A stretch of 64,000 nt of DNA from Psychrobacter sp. I-STPA10. GTDB taxonomy: Bacteria > Pseudomonadota > Gammaproteobacteria > Pseudomonadales > Moraxellaceae. The position numbers were made by a program, and so were the translations under genes. Positions 56,623 to 64,000 of the stretch are shown here, one piece after another. Location of the stretch: positions 31,568 through 95,567 of the forward strand of contig NZ_VFYU01000031.1 of assembly GCF_021012795.1 (NCBI RefSeq), in the 5' to 3' direction. The notes beneath the pieces are model-generated. The model was not told where the DNA came from, ran no database searches, and was given only the letters and a program-made list of their open reading frames with translations. Position 1 is the first letter of the stretch; each line of letters starts with the position of its first letter.

Positions 56623-56980
56623 TGCTTTCTTATATCGTTTATTAACCCACTATTGGTGGCAATTATCACTGTTATGTTTAATACTAACAGTGGTATTGTC
56701 ATTACTCCCTTTACCCAGTCTACCTCCTGCCCCTGGCACAGATAAAACCCATCATCTGATTGCTTATATGGCAATTAGCTTTCCCATTGCGGTGGCAAAA
56801 CCCAAATATTGGCAAGGGTTATTATTAGGAGTTATTGCTATTAGTGGTGCAATTGAGTTAATCCAGCCGTATGTCAATCGTTATGGGGAGTGGCTAGATT
56901 TATTGGCAAATAGTACAGGAGTATTATTAGCAGTGGTTTTGGCTTATATTTGGCAGTTGTTTCTTAATAAAAAAAGCTGA
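56576..56980 (+). CDS. VanZ-like membrane protein
   Basis: About 134 residues from ATG 56576, which lies inside the 3' end of the Imm51 gene; the exact start is uncertain. Four transmembrane helices (LSLLCLILTVVLSLLPL, AYMAISFPIAVAK, LLLGVIAISGAIELIQPYV, LLANSTGVLLAVVLAYIW). The motif IELIQPYVNRYGEWLDLLAN is the VanZ-type signature (GxxxExxQ...R..xxxDxxxN). VanZ-like proteins are widespread inner-membrane proteins of mostly unknown role. Confidence 0.8.
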   Translation: MSKPCWIYLLVLSSINAFLYRLLTHYWWQLSLLCLILTVVLSLLPLPSLPPAPGTDKTHHLIAYMAISFPIAVAKPKYWQGLLLGVIAISGAIELIQPYVNRYGEWLDLLANSTGVLLAVVLAYIWQLFLNKKS

Positions 56981-57014
56981 TTAACTAAAACAAAATTACG
57001 TATTGGAGAAACCA

Positions 57015-57338
57015 ATGCCTAAATCAATAATTTATCTACTACTAGCAGTCATAGGGGCAGTTATTCCCTATACTATTTTTATATTTTGGTTGATGAATAA
57101 TGGCTTTAATATATCATTGTTTTTTCATTCAATTATTGATAACCCAATTAGCTTATTTGCATGGGTAGATGTACTGATATCTGCTATTGCCTTAATATAT
57201 TTTATTGTCACGGATAAAAAACCAGTTCCACCAAATAAACGCATACTGAGTATTATCGCAACTTTATTAGTAGGTGTTTCTTGTGGCTTACCTTTGTATC
57301 TTTATTTTAGAGAAAATTATACTAATAATGTAAATTAA
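57015..57338 (+). CDS. Small membrane protein, 107 aa
   Basis: ATG 57015 follows GGAGAAACC at good distance; a TTG 12 bp upstream is less likely. Three transmembrane helices (IIYLLLAVIGAVIPYTIF, LFAWVDVLISAIALIYFIV, ILSIIATLLVGVSCGLPLYL). No family recognised, though a DUF2834-like shape is possible. Same strand as prp genes. Confidence 0.55.
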   Translation: MPKSIIYLLLAVIGAVIPYTIFIFWLMNNGFNISLFFHSIIDNPISLFAWVDVLISAIALIYFIVTDKKPVPPNKRILSIIATLLVGVSCGLPLYLYFRENYTNNVN

Positions 57339-57554
57339 AAATTACATAAATTAACTGTTTTAAAAATGCCACATACTACGTTACAAGCTTATAGTCTTTT
57401 CTCACATAACTCTTTGTCCCTCTTATTGTCGTCCTCCCCTTGCTTATGCTATATTAATTAATAATCATTATCAGTTGATAGTAAGTATTGATTGCTAATG
57501 ATTATTTTTTAACTTTTAAAATAACTCATTAATTAACATAGCAAGGGAAGCAAT
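57339..57554. promoter_or_regulatory. Promoter region of prpD with Fur-box-like inverted repeat
   Basis: The 19-bp window at 57454-57472, TTAATTAATAATCATTATC, agrees with the Fur consensus at 14 of 19 positions by eye. It is part of a perfect 11-bp inverted repeat, AATAATCATTA (57460-57470) and TAATGATTATT (57496-57506). It lies 50-100 bp before prpD. No ORF covers the stretch. Confidence 0.5.
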
Positions 57555-59045
57555 ATGTCACATAGCAATGTCGAAAGCAATGTTCGTCCAGATTATGACC
57601 CAGAAATCCAAAAAATTGCCGATTATGTTTTAAATTATAAAATAGAAAATAGCGAGGCATGGAACACCGCGCGCAACTGCCTGATGGATACCTTAGGTTG
57701 TGGTTTACTTGCCCTACGTTTTCCAGAATGTACCAAGCATTTAGGGGCAGATTGTGAGGGGCAAATCACCCCAAATGGGGCAAGAGTTCCGGGGACTTCG
57801 CACCGCTTAGACCCCATCAAAGCCGCCTTTGATATTGGCTGTATGATACGCTGGCTGGATTATAACGATACATGGCTGGCTGCTGAATGGGGACACCCAT
57901 CGGATAACTTGGGCGGGATTTTGGCAACGGCAGATTATATTAGCCAAGTTAATATCAGCCAAGGCCGTGAGCCACTCACCATGAAAGCGGTGCTTGAGGC
58001 AATGATTATGGCACACGAAATCCAAGGTGTATTGGCACTAGAAAACTCATTTAACCGTGTCGGTTTAGACCATGTATTTTTGGTCAAACTTGCCTCAACA
58101 GCAGTGGTCGCTAAATTACAAAATCTACCACGTGAGCGTGTGATGGCTGCCATTTCTCAAGCCATTGTCGATGGGCAAGCATTGCGTACTTATCGTCATG
58201 CCCCCAATGCAGGTAGCCGTAAATCTTGGGCGGCAGGTGATGCCACCAGTCGAGCGGTACGTTTGGTCGATATTGCCAAACGTGGCGAGATGGGTATCCC
58301 TGGTGCATTGTCAGCTCCACAATGGGGATTTTATGATGTGCTGTTTAGCCACACCAACAAAGACTTAGCCACCAAACCTGAAGAAGAGCGTAAATTTGCT
58401 TTCCAACGTGATTTTGGCAGTTATGTGATGGAAAATGTGCTGTTTAAAATCAGCTTCCCTGCCGAGTTCCATTCACAAACAGCATGTGAAGCCGCAGTAA
58501 TTTTGCATCCGCAAGTCAAAGACCGCATTGATGAGATTGAAAAAATTGTCTTAACCACTCATGAATCCGCCATTCGTATCATCTCCAAAGAAGGCGAGCT
58601 TGCCAACCCTGCCGACCGTGACCATTGTATCCAATATATGGTTGCTGTGCCGCTACTGACAGGCGATTTAATTGCTGAAAACTACGAAGACAGCTACCAT
58701 GCTCAGCACCCATTGATTGATGAGCTACGCAGTAAAATGGTGGTGGAAGAAGACGAACGCTATTCTAAAGAATATCATGACCCTGACAAACGCTCGATTG
58801 CTAATGCCATTCAGGTATTTTTCACCGATGGCAGCAGTACTGATAAAGTGGCGGTGGAATACCCCATCGGGCATAAGCGTCGCCGTGAGAAAGGTATTCC
58901 TGTACTAGAGGCGAAGTTTAAAGCCAATTTAGCAACTCGTTTTATTGCCGCTCGTTGTGAGCAGATTTTCGAGCTGTGTACTGACCAAGACAAACTTGAG
59001 CAAACGCCAGTCAATGAGTTTATGGATTTGTTTGTGGTTAATTGA
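57555..59045 (+). CDS. prpD: 2-methylcitrate dehydratase
   Basis: Cofactor-free (no Fe-S cluster) dehydration of 2-methylcitrate to 2-methyl-cis-aconitate. 496 residues. Landmarks are [70 protein letters not shown] ([18 protein letters not shown]), and [16 protein letters not shown]. The enzyme duplicates the AcnD/PrpF route. AGGGAAGC precedes ATG. The upstream Fur-box-like site suggests it may be used when iron is scarce. Confidence 0.95.
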   Translation: MSHSNVESNVRPDYDPEIQKIADYVLNYKIENSEAWNTARNCLMDTLGCGLLALRFPECTKHLGADCEGQITPNGARVPGTSHRLDPIKAAFDIGCMIRWLDYNDTWLAAEWGHPSDNLGGILATADYISQVNISQGREPLTMKAVLEAMIMAHEIQGVLALENSFNRVGLDHVFLVKLASTAVVAKLQNLPRERVMAAISQAIVDGQALRTYRHAPNAGSRKSWAAGDATSRAVRLVDIAKRGEMGIPGALSAPQWGFYDVLFSHTNKDLATKPEEERKFAFQRDFGSYVMENVLFKISFPAEFHSQTACEAAVILHPQVKDRIDEIEKIVLTTHESAIRIISKEGELANPADRDHCIQYMVAVPLLTGDLIAENYEDSYHAQHPLIDELRSKMVVEEDERYSKEYHDPDKRSIANAIQVFFTDGSSTDKVAVEYPIGHKRRREKGIPVLEAKFKANLATRFIAARCEQIFELCTDQDKLEQTPVNEFMDLFVVN

Positions 59046-59189
59046 TATGTAACTGATATATGTAAATTGTAAGATACATTCTCATTTTGCTTTCTTGTTT
59101 TCTGATGCGATTTTACTTTAATCTTTGTATTTATATGAATTTATTCATATAATCTTAATAAGATTAATTTATTATTAATAAATAGCTAA

Positions 59190-59329
59190 TAGGACTTACA
59201 CAAAAGTACGATATTTGTTTTAATAAAGCGGCTGGGAATTATATTGAGCCTCTAGAACTATGTACAGCCTACAGCCAGTGAGTAAGTGATTCCCAGTCGC
59301 TAATAAACTATGAAGCTGCGTAATTCCTA
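59190..59329. repeat. MITE-like inverted-repeat element
   Basis: Ends TAGGACTTACACA (59190) and TGCGTAATTCCTA (59317-59329) are imperfect inverse complements; nested arms AGCGGCTGGGAAT (59227-59239) and ATTCCCAGTCGCT (59289-59301) pair at 12 of 13 bases. No frame inside. A single related end is at 53145. Confidence 0.6.
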
Positions 59330-59338
59330 ATTAAAAAT

Positions 59339-59367
59339 AGTAGTATCTTTGTAAATAAGATACTACT
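59339..59367. terminator. Hairpin with stem AGTAGTATCTT
   Basis: Perfect 11-bp stem with a 7-nt loop, followed by only TTAA, so a weak intrinsic terminator or a leader hairpin of the solute-binding protein gene that starts 35 bp downstream. Confidence 0.4.
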
Positions 59368-59401
59368 TAATAGGCTGTTTTCTAAAAAACAGGAAAAATC
59401 T

Positions 59402-60304
59402 ATGACGTTATACCATGCCCTTTTCTCCTTTCCTCTAATCGCTACTTTATCTTTAGTCGGGTGTAATCAATCTACGCAGGATACTGTCGATTCTCAAGAT
59501 GATACGTCAGTCAGTACAGATACAGCAGACACCAGCTTACCTGTTCTTAATGTAGCGACTTATGGCGGTGCACCACCTTTTGCTTTTTTAGATACCAAAG
59601 GAGAATTGGTTGGTATTGATATTGATACCATTAAAGCTATTGGTGAATTAGAGGGTTTTAGAGTTCATTTTACCAGTATGCCACAACAACATATGTTTGC
59701 CTCTGTAGAATCTGGTGCTAATGATTTGGCCATTGCAGGTATCTCTTATAGTGATGATCGTGCAGCGAAATATGGACTGTCAAAGTCTTATATATTCGTT
59801 CCGGCTGCTATTATGTATGAAAAGACCAATACAACAATTAATGATAAAAAAATTACCATTCATGGCTTAGAAGATTTAAAAGGATTGAATGTTAGCGGCA
59901 TTAAGGGTAGTAAACAGGTAGAACAAATGAAGGACGTGGGTGGATATAACCAGCTATCTGAGCCTAATTCCATATTTTTTGCATTTAAAGAGATGGTTAA
60001 TAAACAATCAGATGCTATTTTTGAGGATAGACAGGTGCTAGAGTATTTAGCAAAAAGCTATCCTGAATATCAGTTTGATATCGTAGATTATGAAGATATG
60101 GAAACACCCAGCTCACAACAGGTTATCATGACCAAAAAAAGCAATCAAAAATTGCTGGATAAGCTCAATGATGGCATTGATAAACTCATAGCCAGTGGCA
60201 AAATGCAACAAATAGAAGACAAGTGGCTATCTGCCGAACCAATATTACCCGCTAATGTTGCATCCAGTATTGCAACCAACAATACAGAAAGCTTAAACAA
60301 TTAA
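59402..60304 (+). CDS. Family 3 extracellular solute-binding lipoprotein
   Basis: 300 residues. Signal peptide and lipobox (PLIATLSLVGC, Cys near 21), a Ser/Asp/Thr-rich linker, then the periplasmic amino-acid-binding-protein fold: LNVATYGGAPPFAFLD, GELVGIDIDTIKAIGE, and NDLAIAGISYSDDRAAKYG. Such lipoproteins deliver small polar compounds to ABC permeases, but no permease or ATPase gene is adjacent. Start has AGGAAAAATCT upstream. Confidence 0.88.
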   Translation: MTLYHALFSFPLIATLSLVGCNQSTQDTVDSQDDTSVSTDTADTSLPVLNVATYGGAPPFAFLDTKGELVGIDIDTIKAIGELEGFRVHFTSMPQQHMFASVESGANDLAIAGISYSDDRAAKYGLSKSYIFVPAAIMYEKTNTTINDKKITIHGLEDLKGLNVSGIKGSKQVEQMKDVGGYNQLSEPNSIFFAFKEMVNKQSDAIFEDRQVLEYLAKSYPEYQFDIVDYEDMETPSSQQVIMTKKSNQKLLDKLNDGIDKLIASGKMQQIEDKWLSAEPILPANVASSIATNNTESLNN

Positions 60305-60308
60305 TATT

Positions 60309-60479
60309 AGGACCTGTATTTACAACCCATAATGGTAGATTTTTGCCTAAAATAGACGTACTACGGCGTTAAATTTTAGGTTAAATAGAGTGACTATTCG
60401 CCCCCAAATTTGCCTTGTATTACACAATTTTAGTTTAAAACTCCCCTGATTTTGGATTATGATTATGAATACAGGTTCT
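60309..60479. repeat. MITE-like inverted-repeat element
   Basis: Ends AGGACCTGTATT (60309-60320) and AATACAGGTTCT (60468-60479) are inverse complements but for one base; internal dyad CCTAAAAT (60346) / ATTTTAGG (60373-60380). No frame inside. Confidence 0.6.
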
Positions 60480-60488
60480 TATTATTGG

Positions 60489-60510
60489 TGGTGTTCTAAA
60501 AAGTATGCGA
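60489..60510. repeat. Single end of the 48823-type repeat
   Basis: GGTGTTCTAAAAAGTATGCG followed by a pyrimidine-rich CTCTCCCTT tract matches the ends at 48978-48997 and 9726. No second end is seen, so it is a partial copy. Confidence 0.6.
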
Positions 60511-60697
60511 CACTCTCCCTTACTCTCCCTTGCCAGGGAATTGCTTTAAGAGGACAACACCGTAGCTGTTTAGTAGCTCTTTGACTATAAACCTAAACAT
60601 TTATATTAAAACCATAATCAGCAAATGTTGGTTATGGTTTTTTATTTTTGATATAACATTGCAATATCGTAACATTGAGACACGATAAGGAACTATA

Positions 60698-61429
60698 ATG
60701 GCGACCCGTCCTGTATTTATAGCAAACCCCACCCAATCCAAACAAAACCATTCATTAAAAAATCTAGTAGATATTCAAAATGTGGACTTTAAGTGGTTTG
60801 CAGGTTTTGCATTGTTACAAAAACAAAAATGTATTGAGTCATTGCATAATGCCCTAAAAGCCAAAAATGCCAATATTCATAATGTATTGGAAATTTCTAG
60901 CAAGTCCAAAGATAAGTTAGGCGTGGCATTAAGTGCGTTTAATTTAATGATGAGTAGCCCGCAACATACCAATAAATCAAATCAAGCAGATAAATATTTT
61001 AGCGTAGAATGTGCCTTTCAAAGTAGTAAAATTTTTCAAACAGCAGAGCCCGCCAGCCTACCTGTGCAATATTTGGATTTGTTAGATAAAACCTCAAAAG
61101 AGGCAAAAACTGACCCTCGTTTAAAAAATTCAGGGGCAATTATTGGCTTTAATTTTAAGGGGCAACATTGGGACAATCAGCCATTAACCGCATTTTATGA
61201 TTGGCTATATATCACTGCTTTAACTGCTCACCCAGAATATCATCAACCCCTTTTAAGCTATGATGCGTTTACGGATATTGAGTTTAATCCAAAAAAATCC
61301 ATCAACTGTCAGGCTCATGCGGTGGCGTTATTTTGTGCATTGCTCAGGCGTGGGCTACTCGATAAGGTGATGCAATCACAGTCGCAGTTTTTACGTATTT
61401 ATGATGACACAATCGAGCTGACTAGCTGA
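60698..61429 (+). CDS. DarT1-associated NADAR-type antitoxin (DUF6977-like), no toxin visible
   Basis: 243 residues. N-terminal MATRPVFIANPTQ, KWFAGFALLQKQKCIESLHN, LEISSKSKDKLGVALSAFNL, FSVECAFQSSKIF, KEAKTDPRLKNSGAIIGFNF, AFYDWLYITAL and YDAFTDIEFNPKKSINCQAH. These blocks fit the antitoxin found with the DNA ADP-ribosyltransferase DarT1 (NADAR-type, removes ADP-ribose from guanine in DNA). darT1 would be expected directly upstream; the 394 bp there hold only repeats. It could be a stand-alone DNA repair or anti-toxin enzyme. Confidence 0.75.
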   Translation: MATRPVFIANPTQSKQNHSLKNLVDIQNVDFKWFAGFALLQKQKCIESLHNALKAKNANIHNVLEISSKSKDKLGVALSAFNLMMSSPQHTNKSNQADKYFSVECAFQSSKIFQTAEPASLPVQYLDLLDKTSKEAKTDPRLKNSGAIIGFNFKGQHWDNQPLTAFYDWLYITALTAHPEYHQPLLSYDAFTDIEFNPKKSINCQAHAVALFCALLRRGLLDKVMQSQSQFLRIYDDTIELTS

Positions 61430-61496
61430 TAATAATTAATTTATGCCAAATGGTTCACCACCTTCGATATAATCCATATACTATGGCTATTTCTTA

Positions 61497-61580
61497 TTAT
61501 CTTTGTTCTTTTATCTTTGTTCTTTTATCTTTGTTCTTTTATCTTTGTTCTTTTATCTTTGTTATTTTATATTTGTCATC
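61497..61580. repeat. 14-bp tandem repeat, six copies
   Basis: TTATCTTTGTTCTT occurs four times perfectly, then with one mismatch, then diverged, from 61497 to 61580. It ends 21 bp before the start of the DUF2868 gene. Copy number may vary by slippage and change promoter spacing. Confidence 0.9.
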
Positions 61581-61601
61581 TGATTATTTTGTAGAGCCAT
61601 T

Positions 61602-62984
61602 ATGCTATCCAAACAAGACCAATTAACCGAGCTGGTACGTGAGCTTGAAAGCCAAAACCACGTCTTTAGTGCCGACCCACTACTCATCACTGAAAAGCTC
61701 AAAGATGAGCAAGGCACACCGATACAAAAATTGCATTGGCGTGCCTCCAGAATTGATGCCAATGGCTCGCTGGCAGGTACTCTTGGCAAGATTGATGCTC
61801 GTATTAAGGGTATTATTATCATCATGAGTGTGATTTGGTGTGTTTCAGGATTTTTGGGATTATTTACCCTACTGCAAGCCAATGTGGTGAACTTTTTTTA
61901 TGTGTTGGTGTGCCTGCTTGGTTTTCATACCTTGATGTTGCTGGCTTGGTTGGTATTAACCTTGGTCAATCAAGGCAAGCAATCACCAAGTATCATCACC
62001 AGTTTTATCAGCCCAAGCCAACTTATTCGTGGTAAAGATGATGTCACCCAAGCGTCGGTGCGTTTATATGAACGCCAGTTGCAACATACAGGTATGCGCT
62101 GGTATGTGGGGCGTTTTAGCCATCAACTTTGGCTGGCGACGTTAACGGGTATGCTGTTTGCGATTATCTTTTTACTGATTGTGCGTCAATATACCTTTAG
62201 TTGGGAGTCAACCTTATTATCTAATGATACTTTGGTAACACTAACTCAGTGGCTTGGTTGGCTACCCAGTAAGGTTGGTTTTTCTGTGCCTGATGCCAGT
62301 GCGGTGGCACAAAGTCGTCTGGTATCTGAGCCTATGCCGTTGACAATCGCCAGACAATGGGCAAGTTTGCTTATTGGTAGTTTGCTGATGTATGGCATTG
62401 TGCCTCGTGCGATGGCGTGGGCAGTGTGTGCGTGGCTATTTGCGCATAATAAAATGCGTTTGGATTTAAAACTGCCCTATTATCAAAAAATCATTGATTT
62501 TTGGCAACGTGATGTAGTCGATGCTGATGATTTTAATGAGCAGATACAGCCTGTTGCCCCCAAAGCAAAAGTCAGTCAAGGCAAAAAATTGGTGGCCTTA
62601 TTGGAATATCCATATCATGATGATAATTGGTATCAGTTTAGTGCAGGGCATCATATTGAAGATTTTGGCGTTGTTGATGGGCGTGAGGACATACAACGGC
62701 TATTAGATTATTTGGATAATCATGATGTGCAGGTATTGTTAGGCATTCACACTCGTGCCTTACCTGATAGAGGGGTGTTACGCAAACTGGATAAGATTGC
62801 CAGTCATGCCAAGCAAGGGCTGGTGGTGCAGTTATTAGCCGATGAAGCATTGCTAAAATTAAGCCGAGATAACCCAGAGCGAATAACCAACGAGCAACGT
62901 GAACAACAAAATCAACAGCAACTGCGTTATAACCAATGGCAAAAGGCATTGGCAGAAAGGCAGATTGGTTTGGTGTCGCTTTAA
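61602..62984 (+). CDS. DUF2868-containing membrane protein
   Basis: 460 residues. DUF2868 features: LHWRASRIDANGSLAGTLGK near residues 42-61, two helices near 68-87 and 97-125, further helices near 172-195 and 245-285, and a cytoplasmic tail (~310-460) with VALLEYPYHDDNWYQF and LLGIHTRALPDRGVLRKL. In many proteobacteria the next gene encodes a DUF3482 GTPase; here the IS3-like element begins 12 bp after the stop, so the partner is absent or displaced. Function unknown. Confidence 0.75.
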   Translation: MLSKQDQLTELVRELESQNHVFSADPLLITEKLKDEQGTPIQKLHWRASRIDANGSLAGTLGKIDARIKGIIIIMSVIWCVSGFLGLFTLLQANVVNFFYVLVCLLGFHTLMLLAWLVLTLVNQGKQSPSIITSFISPSQLIRGKDDVTQASVRLYERQLQHTGMRWYVGRFSHQLWLATLTGMLFAIIFLLIVRQYTFSWESTLLSNDTLVTLTQWLGWLPSKVGFSVPDASAVAQSRLVSEPMPLTIARQWASLLIGSLLMYGIVPRAMAWAVCAWLFAHNKMRLDLKLPYYQKIIDFWQRDVVDADDFNEQIQPVAPKAKVSQGKKLVALLEYPYHDDNWYQFSAGHHIEDFGVVDGREDIQRLLDYLDNHDVQVLLGIHTRALPDRGVLRKLDKIASHAKQGLVVQLLADEALLKLSRDNPERITNEQREQQNQQQLRYNQWQKALAERQIGLVSL

Positions 62985-62996
62985 GCTATTTTTTCC

Positions 62997-63040
62997 TTAG
63001 TTTACCAAGTTTTACTCTACGGTTTCTTCAGCATACATCA
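62997..63040. repeat. 44-bp direct repeat, copy 1
   Basis: Identical to 63957-64000. It starts 12 bp after the DUF2868 stop and overlaps the end of the truncated transposase. Could be tandem-IS recombination product or the IS end. Confidence 0.8.
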
Positions 63041-63639
63041 CTACAGTACTGACTGCCTCGGTCTGAATGTACAAGTAAGCCTTTACTGGGCTTTTTGTTT
63101 CTAATTGCCATATTCAATGCACGACAGACTAACTCTTTTGTCATACATTTATTTAACGCATAGCCAACCAATTCTTTGGTATAGATGTCTTTTACCCCTG
63201 CTAAATATAACCAGCCCTCATTAGTCCAAATATAAGTGATGTCACTAACCCAAGTTTGATTAGGACAACTAGCATCAAATTTTTGCTCAAGCAGGTTAGG
63301 ATACACAAGTTTGTCATGGTTTGAATCAGTAGTGACTTTAAAGCGTTTGTGTCGTTTACAGTAAATGCCATGCTCTTGTTTAATGCGTCTGACCATATAC
63401 TTACTAATGTCGTTTCCTTGAGCTGTTAGATGAGCATGTAGTCTCTCGTAGCCATAACGCTGTTTAGTTTCACTATGCGCAGCTCTAACGAGTAGTTCAC
63501 AGTGATTGCGGTGTATTTGTTGTTCACTGATGTCTCGGTTTAACCAGTCGTAGTAGCTCGAAGCTTTGATATTCAATATCCTGCACATGCTAATAATACT
63601 AAAGTCTTGTTGATTAGCTTGTATAAAGGCGTACTTCAC
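63028..63639 (-). CDS. IS3-family transposase OrfB, C-terminally truncated
   Basis: 203 residues, versus about 280 in intact members. N-terminal HTH-21 part (SIISMCRILNIKASSYYDWL) and the integrase core start: WVSDITYIWTNEGWLYLAGV with the first Asp, and LLVHSDRGSQYCS with the second Asp. The stop follows four residues later, so the third catalytic residue (Glu) and the end are lost. GTG start overlaps the stop of orfA (GTGA). The enzyme should be inactive as encoded here. Confidence 0.9.
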   Translation of the reverse strand: MKYAFIQANQQDFSIISMCRILNIKASSYYDWLNRDISEQQIHRNHCELLVRAAHSETKQRYGYERLHAHLTAQGNDISKYMVRRIKQEHGIYCKRHKRFKVTTDSNHDKLVYPNLLEQKFDASCPNQTWVSDITYIWTNEGWLYLAGVKDIYTKELVGYALNKCMTKELVCRALNMAIRNKKPSKGLLVHSDRGSQYCSDVC

Positions 63640-63935
63640 TTGCTGACTTTGGCGAAGTACGCTGTGGCCTTTTTTAGTATGTCTCTTTCTTCTTCGGCTA
63701 CCTTTAACTGACGTTTCAGTCTTTTGTTTTCTTCGATAAGAGCAATAAGCTCAGGGTCATATTGCTGAGTACCTTTAAGCTTGCCTTGGTTAGCTTTGTT
63801 CTGCCAGTTTGCTAGGGTTTGCATAGGTATCTTAAGTTCTCTGGCTGTTTGACTGACATTGCCACCATTGTCTGCTATTTTTTTGACAGCTTCAGCTTTA
63901 AATTCTACTGTGTAATGGGGTGTTTTCTTTGTCAT
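63636..63935 (-). CDS. IS3-family transposase OrfA
   Basis: 99 residues, complete: N-terminal HTH (KTPHYTVEFKAEAVKKIADN, VSQTARELKIPMQTLANWQN), then a coiled coil (LIALIEENKRLKRQLKVAEE) used for dimerisation. OrfA and OrfB normally make one transposase by frameshift or coupling. Start ATG 63935 has GGAGTTTACC upstream. A dyad TGGTAAACT/AGTTTACCA frames this leader. Confidence 0.92.
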   Translation of the reverse strand: MTKKTPHYTVEFKAEAVKKIADNGGNVSQTARELKIPMQTLANWQNKANQGKLKGTQQYDPELIALIEENKRLKRQLKVAEEERDILKKATAYFAKVSK

Positions 63936-63956
63936 GGTAAACTCCTATTTGAGACG

Positions 63957-64000
63957 TTAGTTTACCAAGTTTTACTCTACGGTTTCTTCAGCATACATCA
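63957..64000. repeat. 44-bp direct repeat, copy 2
   Basis: Identical to 62997-63040. It runs to the window edge, so the repeat may be longer and the whole 960-bp unit may be tandemly repeated. Confidence 0.8.

Larger units (their letters stand above)
62997..64000 (-). mobile_element. Truncated IS3-family insertion sequence
   Basis: Contains orfA (99 aa) and a shortened orfB (203 aa) on the minus strand. A 44-bp sequence is repeated directly at both sides (62997-63040 and 63957-64000), 960 bp apart. The copy continues or ends at the window edge, so its right limit is unknown. The inner junction cuts orfB right after the second catalytic Asp region. Its IRs could not be defined. Confidence 0.75.

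Noticed and set aside
61497..61580. CRISPR array
   Set aside because: Repeats are contiguous 14-bp units without spacers and no cas genes are present.
1..64000. tRNA or rRNA genes
   Set aside because: No cloverleaf-like T-loop/CCA patterns or rRNA stretches were noticed.

Overview
The window looks like chromosomal DNA of a moderately AT-rich gammaproteobacterium of the Moraxellaceae (Moraxella/Faucicola/Psychrobacter-like). The reasons are the methylcitrate gene set prpB-prpC-acnD-prpF-prpD, a polyhydroxybutyrate (PHB) cluster, glutamine- and asparagine-rich proteins, and many short palindromic repeats between genes. This is inferred from protein content; no rRNA or tRNA was seen to confirm it.

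Layout. 1-13.4 kb: a minus-strand operon of three very large genes: a HEAT-repeat protein with an internal BRCT domain, a 2707-residue beta-propeller plus HEAT protein, and a partial gene resembling SWIM-zinc-finger partner proteins that runs off the left edge. 13.4-13.9 kb: a non-coding stretch packed with palindromes, a long hairpin rod and an intrinsic terminator. 13.9-15.9 kb: bioA-bioD. 16.4-18.9 kb: an AT-rich island of short genes, including a tandem paralogous pair and small membrane proteins. 18.9-25.7 kb: PHB genes phaB, phaP, phaC and a DUF3141 hydrolase-like gene. 26.4-28.8 kb: an AraC regulator and two DMT-type transporters. 28.9-30.8 kb: a second AT-rich island of very small membrane proteins. 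30.9-42.0 kb: a nine-gene minus-strand cluster DUF805-DUF805-RDD-SpoIIM-membrane protein-DUF4129-DUF4350-MoxR-DUF58. 42.2-59.0 kb: a divergent Nramp-family transporter, a lipoprotein, a LysR regulator and the methylcitrate genes, interrupted by a DUF2059 lipoprotein, a thioesterase, YefM-YoeB, an unpaired StbD-type antitoxin, an acetyltransferase, an Imm51-type immunity protein and a VanZ-like protein. 59.4-64 kb: a family 3 solute-binding lipoprotein, an unpaired DarT1-associated NADAR-type antitoxin, a 14-bp tandem repeat, a DUF2868 protein and a truncated IS3-family element.

How the genes fit together. prpC, prpB, acnD/prpF and prpD convert propionyl-CoA and oxaloacetate to pyruvate and succinate. 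Both routes for dehydrating 2-methylcitrate are present: Fe-S AcnD with PrpF, and cofactor-free PrpD. A Fur-box-like inverted repeat sits before prpD, which suggests an iron-responsive switch. PhaB, PhaP and PhaC make and coat PHB granules; no phaA is in the window. The MoxR cluster is a known but poorly understood membrane-associated AAA+ set. 

Most notable: (i) the giant HEAT/propeller/BRCT operon with its palindromic upstream region; (ii) defence and competition debris, namely antitoxins and immunity proteins without their toxins plus two AT-rich islands of tiny membrane proteins; (iii) several families of short inverted-repeat (MITE-like) elements between genes, one inside the giant operon.
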